From NCBI GenBank assembly GCA_904419525.1, contig CAJFRT010000003.1, positions 55,896 through 119,895 of the forward strand: 64,000 nucleotides of DNA, in the 5' to 3' direction. Below, in pieces: positions 56,390 through 63,771 of the stretch. The translations under genes and the position numbers were made by a program. This DNA comes from Candidatus Gallimonas merdae (lineage in GTDB: Bacteria; Bacillota; Clostridia; Christensenellales; Borkfalkiaceae). The notes beneath the pieces were generated by a model. It was not told the origin of the DNA. It made no database searches and saw only the letters and a program-made list of their open reading frames with translations. Each line of letters starts with the position of its first letter. Positions within the stretch are counted from its first letter, which is position 1.

Positions 56390-57463
56390 TTACGCCCTGT
56401 CCCCGAAAGAAATGCCGATGCTGCGCGCAAAGCACACTTCTTCGCCCTGCGGGTCGACGAACTTGTACTTTCCGGCGATGTCCGCGAGCGCGTTGAACGT
56501 GATGGAGTTTCCCGAAACTGCCGCCGTGACGCCGAACCGCCCTTCCACGGCCAGTTTTGCCGCATACCCGCCCAGCCGCGAGCACAGAAGGCGGTCATAG
56601 GCGCAGGGGGTCCCCCCGCGCTGGAGATAGCCGAGCACGGAATACCTTGTCTCTGCCCCCGTGCGTTCGCCGATGACCTCTGCAAGATGCCGCGTCACCG
56701 TGCTTTCCCCCAGCGCCGTGCGCACGAACGCGCGCTGTTCCTTTTTGAATTTTGCCTCCGAATCGAGCAGGGCGCCCTCGGCGACGGCGACCATCGTGGA
56801 GCGCTCCCCCGCCGCAAGCCGTGCGGACAGGAAATCGCACACCGCGTCCAAGGAAAACGGGATCTCGGGAATCAGGATCATGTGCGCCCCCGCCGCAATG
56901 CCCGATTGCAGCGTCAGCCAGCCCGCCTTGTTGCCCATGACCTCCACAAGCATGATGCGGCTGTGGCTCGCCGCGGTCGTTGCGATGCGGTCGAACGCCT
57001 CCGTTACGACCTCCACCGCCGTGCGGAACCCAAACGTGACGTCCGTTCCGTAGATGTCGTTGTCGATGGTCTTCGGCACGCCGATGACGTTGCATCCCTC
57101 CATCGAGAGCATGGCCGCCGTCTTGTGCGTGCCCGCGCCGCCCAGCGTGAACAGGCAGTCCAGTCCCATTTTTTTGTAGTTGGCGACCATCCTGGAAAGC
57201 CGCGTACCGCCCTCTTCGGGGACGGTCATCTTTTTGAAGGGCTGGCGCGACGTATGCAGAATGGTCCCGCCGTATGCAAGGATCCCTTCAAAGTCCTCTT
57301 TCCTGAGGGGATAGCTCTCCCCGCGGATCAGGCCGCCGTAACCGTCGGGGATCCCGACGATCTCCGCGTTCTTTGCATTGCGCAGAAGGTACAGCCCGAT
57401 GGAGCGAATGACCGCATTGAGCCCCGCGCAGTCTCCTCCGCTTGTCAGAATACCGAATTTCAT
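56390..57463 (-). CDS. pfkA: 6-phosphofructokinase, mixed-type active site
   Basis: 357 residues. It phosphorylates fructose 6-phosphate. N-terminal FGILTSGGDCAGLNAVIRS, then TLGGAGTHKTA (residues 107-115) and VPKTIDNDIYGTD (129-141) with the catalytic Asp. The Gly after GGA is that of ATP-dependent enzymes, but Lys131 is that of the PPi-dependent type, and the usual Asp of GGDG is Ala. This combination belongs to the divergent group III of actinobacteria and some Clostridia; the donor (ATP or PPi) is not certain. GGAGGAGAG precedes the ATG. First gene of the operon. Confidence 0.92.
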   Translation of the reverse strand: MKFGILTSGGDCAGLNAVIRSIGLYLLRNAKNAEIVGIPDGYGGLIRGESYPLRKEDFEGILAYGGTILHTSRQPFKKMTVPEEGGTRLSRMVANYKKMGLDCLFTLGGAGTHKTAAMLSMEGCNVIGVPKTIDNDIYGTDVTFGFRTAVEVVTEAFDRIATTAASHSRIMLVEVMGNKAGWLTLQSGIAAGAHMILIPEIPFSLDAVCDFLSARLAAGERSTMVAVAEGALLDSEAKFKKEQRAFVRTALGESTVTRHLAEVIGERTGAETRYSVLGYLQRGGTPCAYDRLLCSRLGGYAAKLAVEGRFGVTAAVSGNSITFNALADIAGKYKFVDPQGEEVCFARSIGISFGDRA

Positions 57464-57484
57464 AAGTCTCTCCTCCCGAATGTC

Positions 57485-57513
57485 ATTTTAAACGTTTTCG
57501 GGGCGATTGTCAA
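57485..57513 (-). promoter_or_regulatory. pfk-ppx-ppk promoter
   Basis: TTGACA, 17 bp, TAAAAT on the minus strand; leader about 15 nt. Confidence 0.85.
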
Positions 57514-57549
57514 GACGAAGCGGGGATATTTGAGGGGGTCCGGCGCGAT

Positions 57550-57588
57550 TTTACAGTTATTTTACAATTGCGTTACAATTTCGTGACA
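57550..57588 (-). promoter_or_regulatory. Four 11-bp-phased Pho-box-like repeats upstream of pfk
   Basis: On the plus strand: TTTACA (57550), TTTACA (57561), GTTACA (57572) and GTGACA (57583), each separated by 5 bp. In the direction of pfk transcription this reads TGTCAC-N5-TGTAAC-N5-TGTAAA-N5-TGTAAA, the layout of PhoB/PhoP-type sites (four half-sites, one per helical turn). They end 36 bp upstream of the -35 hexamer. Control by phosphate limitation would fit the ppx-ppk genes. No regulator gene is in the window. Confidence 0.6.
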
Positions 57589-57624
57589 AATCAAAAGCGG
57601 GGCCCAAGCCCCGCTTTTGATTTG
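57587..57624 (-). terminator. Terminator after the flavodoxin gene
   Basis: A perfect 17-bp stem (57587-57603 with 57608-57624), 4-nt loop, with CTTTTGATTTG in the 3' arm. It overlaps the last Pho-box-like repeat by 2 bp. Confidence 0.8.
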
Positions 57625-57627
57625 CCC

Positions 57628-58047
57628 TTACCCCTTGGCGGCAAGTTCCCCGAGCGCACGGCAGCCGGCGAGCGCCGCTCCGTCCGGCGAACAATTGCAG
57701 ATCAGCCCGTCGGCGATCATGATGCCGCCGGCCTCCTTCACGCGCTCCTGCCAGAGGCGCATCCACTCTCCGTCGCCCCAGTCATAGGAGCCGAACAACC
57801 CCACTTTCCTGCCCGCGAGCGCGGGGAGAACGGCCGAAAACCACGGCTCGAATTCGCTCTCCTCCAGCTCCTCGGAACCCATCGCGGGACAGCCCAGCAC
57901 GAGCACCCCCTCCGGCAGATCGGCAGACGCTGCGGCAACGGGAAGCAGTTCCGCCTGAGCACCGGCGCTCCGTGCGCCCTCGCAGACGGCCTGCGCCATC
58001 GCCTCCGTATTGCCTGTCCCCGACCAGTAAACGATCGTCACTTTCAT
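57628..58047 (-). CDS. Flavodoxin
   Basis: 139 residues. The FMN phosphate loop WSGTGNTEAMAQAV follows the first strand; the isoalloxazine loops are around GCPAMGSEELEE and SYDWGDGEW. It is a low-potential electron carrier that can replace ferredoxin when iron is low. It follows a DUF3793 gene by 15 bp under one promoter; this pairing is common in Clostridia. Confidence 0.93.
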   Translation of the reverse strand: MKVTIVYWSGTGNTEAMAQAVCEGARSAGAQAELLPVAAASADLPEGVLVLGCPAMGSEELEESEFEPWFSAVLPALAGRKVGLFGSYDWGDGEWMRLWQERVKEAGGIMIADGLICNCSPDGAALAGCRALGELAAKG

Positions 58048-58062
58048 AATGATACCTCCTTT

Positions 58063-58602
58063 TCAGCTCACATTGAAAATCTGTGTGAGCGATTTGCCGT
58101 TTTCCATCAGACGGCAGATGCACGCCGAACATCTGCGCCAGCGCTCCGACGTCTTTGCCGCTTCCTCTTCATTGCCGTACGCCTTCCACGCCCCGCACAG
58201 GCGTCCGCCCTGCGGGTCGGCAATAAATCCGCGCACATCATGCAGAGGATAGCCCAGAAACACCCCCACTTCATGCGGGAAGGCGTCTTCGGACATGCGC
58301 GCCTTTAAGGCCGCGACCGCCTCATGCACGTTTTCGTAGCGATACCCGCGTTCGGAAAGGAACGCCCTGATCTCATACGACAGGAGCAGCCGCTCCAGCC
58401 TGGCGGCATGATAGACGCACACGAGTATGCGCTCGCCCTGATCGCGCATGACTTCAAAGGAAAACCCCTTGCGCCGGAAACAGCGCCCGATACGCGCGAG
58501 CGCCGCGCGTCCCCTCTTGCGCACGGAGACAAGGCTGGCGGGCTTGATCCCCGCAAAAGTCACGCCGCAGGCCCTGCCGATGGCAAATTCCGTTTCACTC
58601 AA
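58063..58602 (-). CDS. DUF3793-family protein
   Basis: 179 residues from a TTG at 58602, chosen because GGGAGG lies 7 nt upstream and because the resulting MSETEFAIGRACGVTFAGIK resembles the family start; an ATG 30 nt upstream falls inside an operator and has no site. FLGYPLHDVRGFI is the family hallmark, and YHAARLERLL precedes it. Function unknown; often next to flavodoxin and iron-responsive in Clostridia. Confidence 0.8.
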   Translation of the reverse strand: MSETEFAIGRACGVTFAGIKPASLVSVRKRGRAALARIGRCFRRKGFSFEVMRDQGERILVCVYHAARLERLLLSYEIRAFLSERGYRYENVHEAVAALKARMSEDAFPHEVGVFLGYPLHDVRGFIADPQGGRLCGAWKAYGNEEEAAKTSERWRRCSACICRLMENGKSLTQIFNVS

Positions 58603-58623
58603 TGTCGCCTCCCTTTCCGACAA

Positions 58624-58639
58624 GTTCGCCATTGCGAAC
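58624..58639. promoter_or_regulatory. Operator O2 of the DUF3793-flavodoxin operon
   Basis: Palindrome GTTCGCCATTGCGAAC, identical to O1; 33 bp centre to centre, about three helical turns, inside the transcribed leader. Confidence 0.65.
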
Positions 58640-58656
58640 CAACGGGAAATTATTTA

Positions 58657-58672
58657 GTTCGCCATTGCGAAC
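58657..58672. promoter_or_regulatory. Operator O1 of the DUF3793-flavodoxin operon
   Basis: The same 16-bp palindrome just downstream of the predicted transcription start. A repressor bound here would block initiation or early elongation. The regulator is unknown. Confidence 0.65.
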
Positions 58673-58682
58673 TTCATGATTC

Positions 58683-58711
58683 ATTATACAAAAACTTCCG
58701 CTGTTTGTCAA
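58683..58711 (-). promoter_or_regulatory. Promoter of the DUF3793-flavodoxin operon
   Basis: Perfect TTGACA and TATAAT with 17 bp on the minus strand. Such a strong promoter would need tight repression. Confidence 0.9.
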
Positions 58712-59322
58712 CTGTTTCGTGCAATATTTTCAGCCGGACGCAACGCCAGAAAGCCCTCCTTGTATAACGTACCCATTAGATCAGGGGGATAGAAGAGATA
58801 GACAATAATCTCGTCCTCTTTGACGACACTGAGTCCCAAATCTTCGGCGTGATTGACCCCAAGGCTGTAATAATCGCCGGAAAAGAATACCGTGCCTGGC
58901 GGACAGCCCTCAAAATAGTCGCCGATCACAAACAATTTGATCCCTGCTAAATGGATATAATCAAAAATATGCTCATTCACCAGTGCCTGACTGTCCGAAG
59001 GAACAATGATAAATACATCAATTTCTTCATCGGGGTCTGCAAGCAGGTCTTTGATTTGCCCGATCTGTTCCCCTGCGCTCATATTTTTATAATACAGTTT
59101 TCGAATACCACCGTTCGGAGAAAAATAGGTTGCGGCAGCATCCACCAGCTCATTGTAATAAGAGGATTCCTCCGGCAGCGACGCAACGATGTTGTAAGGG
59201 CCCTCTGCCTGCGCAGGAGATGCGGTAGTCCCCCGCATAAGCCCCGCAAACATCCCCAGACACAGCACGACCGCCATCAGATACCCGACCGCTTTTTTGC
59301 CTTGTTCGTAATTTCCCTCCAA
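58708..59322 (-). pseudogene. Truncated, frame-damaged periplasmic sugar-binding-like protein
   Basis: A 204-codon frame. After a signal peptide (YLMAVVLCLGMFAGL) come IVASLPEESSYYNELVDAAA, AGEQIGQIKDLLADPDEEID and VFIIVPSDSQALVNEHIFDY, the N-terminal lobe of a RbsB-like (Peripl_BP_4) sugar-binding protein. Only about half of the normal length is present before the stop. At the 5' end there is a GGAGGG site but no ATG in this frame; ACG stands where ATG is expected, and its frame (NKAKK...) only joins the signal peptide if one base is shifted at a run of six As. I infer a decaying gene. Confidence 0.55.
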
Positions 59323-59339
59323 TTCATATATTTTTCACT

Positions 59340-59368
59340 ATTATATCACAAAATGTACACATTTTCAA
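59340..59368 (-). promoter_or_regulatory. Promoter of the decayed sugar-binding gene
   Basis: TTGAAA, 17 bp, TATAAT with extended TG on the minus strand. The remaining ~260 bp to the MarR promoter is AT-rich and has no gene that I see. Confidence 0.7.
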
Positions 59369-59631
59369 TCCCTCTTTTCGGATTCGCCATTATGAATTTT
59401 CATTGCGGCCATCATTTATTTGAAAATATCGGAAAGAGGCAAGACGCGCCGAGTGCGTTCATGACAAAAATCCGGTAACACATCCCCTCTTCCGCTTCTT
59501 TCATGTATATGAGAACATATGTGCCGAAGAAGGTGTTATCTTATTTTGTCAACTATATCGACGAAAAAAATCACAACAACGTAAAATTTATGAAAACTGA
59601 ATGAAAGAAGGAAATGAATGGAAAATTTTTG

Positions 59632-59660
59632 TTGACAGGTGTTTCAACAGCGCGTAAACT
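59632..59660 (+). promoter_or_regulatory. Promoter of the marR-ABC exporter operon
   Basis: TTGACA, 17 bp, TAAACT on the plus strand. Confidence 0.7.
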
Positions 59661-59672
59661 GATTATGAATAA

Positions 59673-59686
59673 TTATCATTTGATAA
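59673..59686. promoter_or_regulatory. Probable MarR operator
   Basis: The perfect palindrome TTATCATTTGATAA starts 12 bp after the -10 element, overlapping the expected transcription start region. It lies in a longer AT-rich run of partial inverted repeats (GATTATGAATAATTATC). Autorepression by the adjacent MarR protein is the simple reading. Confidence 0.5.
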
Positions 59687-59714
59687 CTATATGTTCTGAA
59701 GGAGGAACAAGACC

Positions 59715-60173
59715 ATGTGCAGAGAGAGCGCAGAGCGCGCCGCTTCCATGCTGCTCCGGTACAAGGACTGTATACGCAGATACAAATCGCGCACAGACGA
59801 CCGGGGCAGAAAGTTCAAAGTGCTGGGAAGCCTGCGCGAGTATGAGATGCGCAACGGAAGCCCCGTGACCGTATCGGAAATTTCCCGCGGCTCGGGACTG
59901 GCCATGCCGAATGTGAGCAGGCTGCTCAAACCGTTTGAAAGGGACGGCCTCATACGCAGAGAAAAACGCGGCAGGACCGTGTATGTTACGATCACGCCCA
60001 AGGGAAACGAGGCCCTGGAAGCGCAGCGGGAGATCTTTATCGGCGACATTGCCGCCGCGCTCGGGATACTGACCGATACGGAGCGAGACGCCTTCCTCTC
60101 GGCCGGGGAAAAGATCCTGCAGGCGCTTGAAAACAATCCGGAAATTCTATCTGCGGGAGAAAACAAATGCTGA
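59715..60173 (+). CDS. MarR family transcriptional regulator
   Basis: 152 residues with a winged helix: VTVSEISRGSGLAMPNVSRL as the helix-turn-helix, then LLKPFERDGLIRREKRGRTV and the wing YVTITPKGNEAL. AAGGAGGA lies 9 nt before the ATG. It overlaps the first ABC gene by 7 bp, the classic arrangement of a local repressor controlling a multidrug-type exporter. Confidence 0.92.
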   Translation: MCRESAERAASMLLRYKDCIRRYKSRTDDRGRKFKVLGSLREYEMRNGSPVTVSEISRGSGLAMPNVSRLLKPFERDGLIRREKRGRTVYVTITPKGNEALEAQREIFIGDIAAALGILTDTERDAFLSAGEKILQALENNPEILSAGENKC

Positions 60174-61912
60174 AACTCTATAAAAATCTGAAGGCAAAGG
60201 ACCGGATCCTGATCGTGCTCATCGTCGGGTTCACTGTGGCGCAGGTATACTTTACCATGGAGCTCACGGACAAGATCGCCGACATCGTGGCCGCGATCCA
60301 GCGGGTCAGCATGGGCGTGCCCGGCGCAACGACGGGCGACATCTGGCGCGAGGGCGGACTGATGCTGGCATTCGCCGTATGCAGTGCGCTCTGTCAGGTG
60401 GCGTCGGGGATCACGGCTTCCGTTGTGGCGAGCGGACTTTCCGCCACGCTCAGAAGCAAGGTCTATACCAAAGTCGAAAGTTTTTCGATCGCCGAAATCA
60501 ACAAATTTTCGACGTCGTCGCTCATCACGCGCACCACGAACGACATACAGCAGGTGCACATGGCGAATATCCTTGTGCTGCGGATGATGATCTACGCGCC
60601 CGTCATGGCGATCTGGGCGATCTGCAAGATCAACGCCTCCAGCTGGCAGCTCACCACCGCAACGGCGATCGCCGTCGTTGTGCTCGTCGCGTGCATCATC
60701 GCCATCATGCTCACGGTCATGCCCAAATTCCGCATGATGCAGAAACTGACGGACAGACTCAACGGCGTCACGCGCGAAAACCTGACCGGTATCAAGGTCG
60801 TGCGCGCCTACAACGCGGAGAGCTATCAGGAAGAAAAGTTTGAAAAAGCCAACAACGATTTCACCGGAACGCAGTTGTTCACGGGCAGGGTCATGGCGCC
60901 GATGAGCCCCGTCATGATGCTCGTCATGAACGGCCTGACACTGGCGATCTACTGGATCGGCGCAACGCTGATGAATGCGGGCGAGATCCAATATGAGACC
61001 ATCGTCTCCTTCATGACGCTCGCATCGCAGGTCATCATGGCATTTCTGATGCTTTTGATGATGTTCATTCTTCTGCCCCGTGCGGAAGTTGCGGCAAAGC
61101 GTATCAACGAAGTACTGTACACTCCCCTTTCCATCTGCGACCCCGAGACGGAGCAGCCCGCAACGGAAGTCGGGACCGTCGAGTTCAGGGACGTCAGTTT
61201 CCGGTATCCCGACGCCGATGCCGACGTGTTCGGGCACATCTCCTTCCGCGCGGAAAAGGGACAGACGATCGCGTTTATCGGGAGCACCGGCAGCGGGAAA
61301 TCCACTCTGATCAACCTGGTGCCCCGGTTTTACGACGCCACGGAGGGCGAAGTCCTGGTCGACGGCGTCAACGTCAGGGACATGAAACAGAGCACCCTGC
61401 GCGACAAGATCGGCTACGTCCCGCAAAAAGGCGTTCTGTTCACAGGCACCGTTGCGGAAAATATTGCATTCGGCGGGAAGGCCGACCGGGACGAAGTGGT
61501 GGAAGCGGCAAAGATCGCCGAAGCGGACGCCTTCATCGGAGAAATGGAGCAAGGGTACGACAGCCCCATCGCTCAGGGCGGGAAGAACGTCTCGGGCGGG
61601 CAGAAACAGCGCATCTCGATCGCGCGGGCCGTGGCGCAGAGACCCGAGATCATGATCTTTGACGACAGCTTTTCCGCACTCGACTACAAGACGGACAAAA
61701 AGGTGCGCGAAAACCTCAGAGAACACATGCAGGGCGTCACGAACCTCATCGTCGCCCAGCGCATCGGCACGATCATGGACGCCGATAAGATCATTGTTCT
61801 CGATCAGGGCAAGGCAGTCGGCGAAGGAACGCACAGGGAACTGCTTGAAACCTGTCCCGTTTACAGGGAGATCGCCCTTTCGCAGCTTTCCAAGGAGGAA
61901 CTCGGATTATGA
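60167..61912 (+). CDS. ABC exporter half-transporter with degenerate catalytic site
   Basis: 581 residues: six-helix exporter membrane domain (about 1-315) and nucleotide-binding domain with Walker A GSTGSGKSTL, signature NVSGGQKQRIS and Walker B IMIFDDSFSALD, where the catalytic Glu is Asp. This is the substitution that marks the degenerate site in heterodimeric exporters such as TM287/288 and BmrCD. It pairs with the next gene. Confidence 0.95.
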   Translation: MLKLYKNLKAKDRILIVLIVGFTVAQVYFTMELTDKIADIVAAIQRVSMGVPGATTGDIWREGGLMLAFAVCSALCQVASGITASVVASGLSATLRSKVYTKVESFSIAEINKFSTSSLITRTTNDIQQVHMANILVLRMMIYAPVMAIWAICKINASSWQLTTATAIAVVVLVACIIAIMLTVMPKFRMMQKLTDRLNGVTRENLTGIKVVRAYNAESYQEEKFEKANNDFTGTQLFTGRVMAPMSPVMMLVMNGLTLAIYWIGATLMNAGEIQYETIVSFMTLASQVIMAFLMLLMMFILLPRAEVAAKRINEVLYTPLSICDPETEQPATEVGTVEFRDVSFRYPDADADVFGHISFRAEKGQTIAFIGSTGSGKSTLINLVPRFYDATEGEVLVDGVNVRDMKQSTLRDKIGYVPQKGVLFTGTVAENIAFGGKADRDEVVEAAKIAEADAFIGEMEQGYDSPIAQGGKNVSGGQKQRISIARAVAQRPEIMIFDDSFSALDYKTDKKVRENLREHMQGVTNLIVAQRIGTIMDADKIIVLDQGKAVGEGTHRELLETCPVYREIALSQLSKEELGL

Positions 61913-63705
61913 GGCCCGGCATGAACAGACAAAGCGCCGCCCCGCTCAAAAAGGGCGAATTCAAAAAGAACATCGGCAAGCTCGTCGCATTCATGCGGCC
62001 GTACTACATTCCGATCCTGGTTTCGCTGGTATTTACGGTGGGAGCGACCCTTCTTTCCATCTTTGCGCCGCAGATCCTTTCCGATCTCGTCAACGTGATC
62101 ACGGCAAGTTTCGGCGGAAGCCCCATCGACATGAACGAACTGGAGCGCTTTGCCGTCATTCTGATCGTATTCTACGTGAGCAACGCGCTGTGCACCTTTG
62201 TGTCCAGCTTTATCATGACCACCATTTCCCAGAGCATGTGCCGTTCGCTGCGGACGCAGATCTCGGGAAAGATCAACCGCGTTCCCCTGCGCTACTTCGA
62301 TGCGCACCCCTACGGCGACACCCTCTCGCGCGTGACCAACGACGTGGACACCATCGGCAACTCCATGCAGCAGGCCGTCTCCATGGTCGTGCAGTCGGTG
62401 TGCATGCTCATCGGCGTGCTGATCGCCATGTTCGTCACCTGCTGGCAGCTTGCCCTCACCGTGCTCATCATCGTCCCCTTCATGGCCGTCCTTCTGCTGG
62501 TCATCATGAAATTCTCGCAGCCGCAGTTCCGCAAACAGCAGGACGAACTGGCCGTTCTCAACGGCAAGGTGGAGGAAAACTACTCCGGTCAGCTTGTCAT
62601 CAAGGCGTTCAACGCCGAAAAGCGCACGGGAGCGGACTTTGAAAGGACCAACCGCCGGCTGAGAAAGAGCACCCTCCTTTCGCAGGCGCTTTCAGGGATC
62701 ATGCAGCCCGCCATGACGTTCATCTCCTACTTCGCCTACGCGGCCGTCTGCGTGGTTGCCGGCCTGATGATCGCAACGCCGGAAAGCGGCGTAACGTACG
62801 GCACGCTCTCGGCGTTCCTGCTGTACATCAACCTGTTCCAGAGCCCCCTTTCGCAGATCGCACAGGCGGCGAACGTGCTGCAGAGCGCGGCGGCCGCGAG
62901 CGGACGCGTGTTCGACTTTCTGGAAGAAGAGGAACTTTCCGACGAGAGCGGCAAGGCGCGCCAGCTGACCGACGGCGTGCGCGGCGAAGTCGAGTTCCGG
63001 CACGTACGGTTCGGTTACAGCGAAGACAGGATCATCATTCCGGACTTCTCCGCCAAGATCCGGCCGGGCTGGAAAGTCGCGATCGTCGGCCCGACCGGCG
63101 CCGGCAAGACGACAATGGTCAATCTGCTGATGCGCTTTTACGAAGTCAACAGCGGCGATATCCTCATCGACGGCGTGTCCGTCAAGGATATGCCGCGCGA
63201 AGAAGTACACGATCTGTTCGGCATGGTCCTGCAGGACACCTGGATGTTTGAAGGGACCCTGCGCGAAAATATCGCCTATTCCAAACAGGTCTCCGACGAA
63301 CAGCTGAAGGCGGCGTGCGATGCGGCGGGCATCACGCACTATATCTCCACCCAGCCCGGCGGACTGGACTACTACGTGGAAAACGGCGACGAAATTTCGG
63401 GCGGACAGAAACAGCTCATCACGATCGCGCGCGCCATGGTGGAGAACGCCCCCATGCTCATTCTGGACGAGGCAACTTCCAACGTTGACACGCGCACGGA
63501 GGAGCTCATTCAGACGGCCATGGATAACCTGACGCGCGGCAGAACAAGCTTCGTGATCGCGCACCGGCTCTCCACGATCAAAAACGCAAACCTGATCCTT
63601 GTGATGAACCAGGGCAACATCGTCGAACAGGGCACTCACGACGAACTCATTGCAAAGAACGGCTTCTATGCCCAGCTGTACAATTCGCAGTTTGCGGGCG
63701 AGTGA
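61909..63705 (+). CDS. ABC exporter half-transporter with canonical catalytic site
   Basis: 598 residues. Exporter membrane domain (IPILVSLVFTVGATLLSIFA onwards) and a complete NBD: Walker A GPTGAGKTTM, signature EISGGQKQLIT, Walker B MLILDEATSNVD, H-loop VIAHRLSTI. It starts within the previous stop (ATGA). The heterodimer is likely to expel drugs, peptides or lipids. Expression would be set by the MarR protein. No clear terminator remains after it because an IS element follows at once. Confidence 0.96.
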   Translation: MRPGMNRQSAAPLKKGEFKKNIGKLVAFMRPYYIPILVSLVFTVGATLLSIFAPQILSDLVNVITASFGGSPIDMNELERFAVILIVFYVSNALCTFVSSFIMTTISQSMCRSLRTQISGKINRVPLRYFDAHPYGDTLSRVTNDVDTIGNSMQQAVSMVVQSVCMLIGVLIAMFVTCWQLALTVLIIVPFMAVLLLVIMKFSQPQFRKQQDELAVLNGKVEENYSGQLVIKAFNAEKRTGADFERTNRRLRKSTLLSQALSGIMQPAMTFISYFAYAAVCVVAGLMIATPESGVTYGTLSAFLLYINLFQSPLSQIAQAANVLQSAAAASGRVFDFLEEEELSDESGKARQLTDGVRGEVEFRHVRFGYSEDRIIIPDFSAKIRPGWKVAIVGPTGAGKTTMVNLLMRFYEVNSGDILIDGVSVKDMPREEVHDLFGMVLQDTWMFEGTLRENIAYSKQVSDEQLKAACDAAGITHYISTQPGGLDYYVENGDEISGGQKQLITIARAMVENAPMLILDEATSNVDTRTEELIQTAMDNLTRGRTSFVIAHRLSTIKNANLILVMNQGNIVEQGTHDELIAKNGFYAQLYNSQFAGE

Positions 63706-63738
63706 CCGCACGGCAGCCCATGAAAAAAGACCCCCGCG

Positions 63739-63763
63739 TGAAGTGAACCCCAAAGTTTGGACA
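63739..63763. repeat. Terminal inverted repeat of an IS3-family element
   Basis: TGAAGTGAACCCCAAAGTTT and following GGACA resemble the IS150-group end (TG...CCCCAAA.TTGGACA). The other end lies outside the window, so exact bounds are uncertain. Confidence 0.65.
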
Positions 63764-63771
63764 AAAAAGAA

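Noticed and set aside
58624..58672. LexA (SOS) boxes for the twin palindromes
   Set aside because: The Firmicutes LexA box is CGAAC-N4-GTTCG; here the half-sites point the other way (GTTCG...CGAAC).
59687..61834. Minus-strand frame of 715 codons opposite marR and the ABC exporter
   Set aside because: Antisense to two unmistakable genes; low-complexity His/Asp composition.
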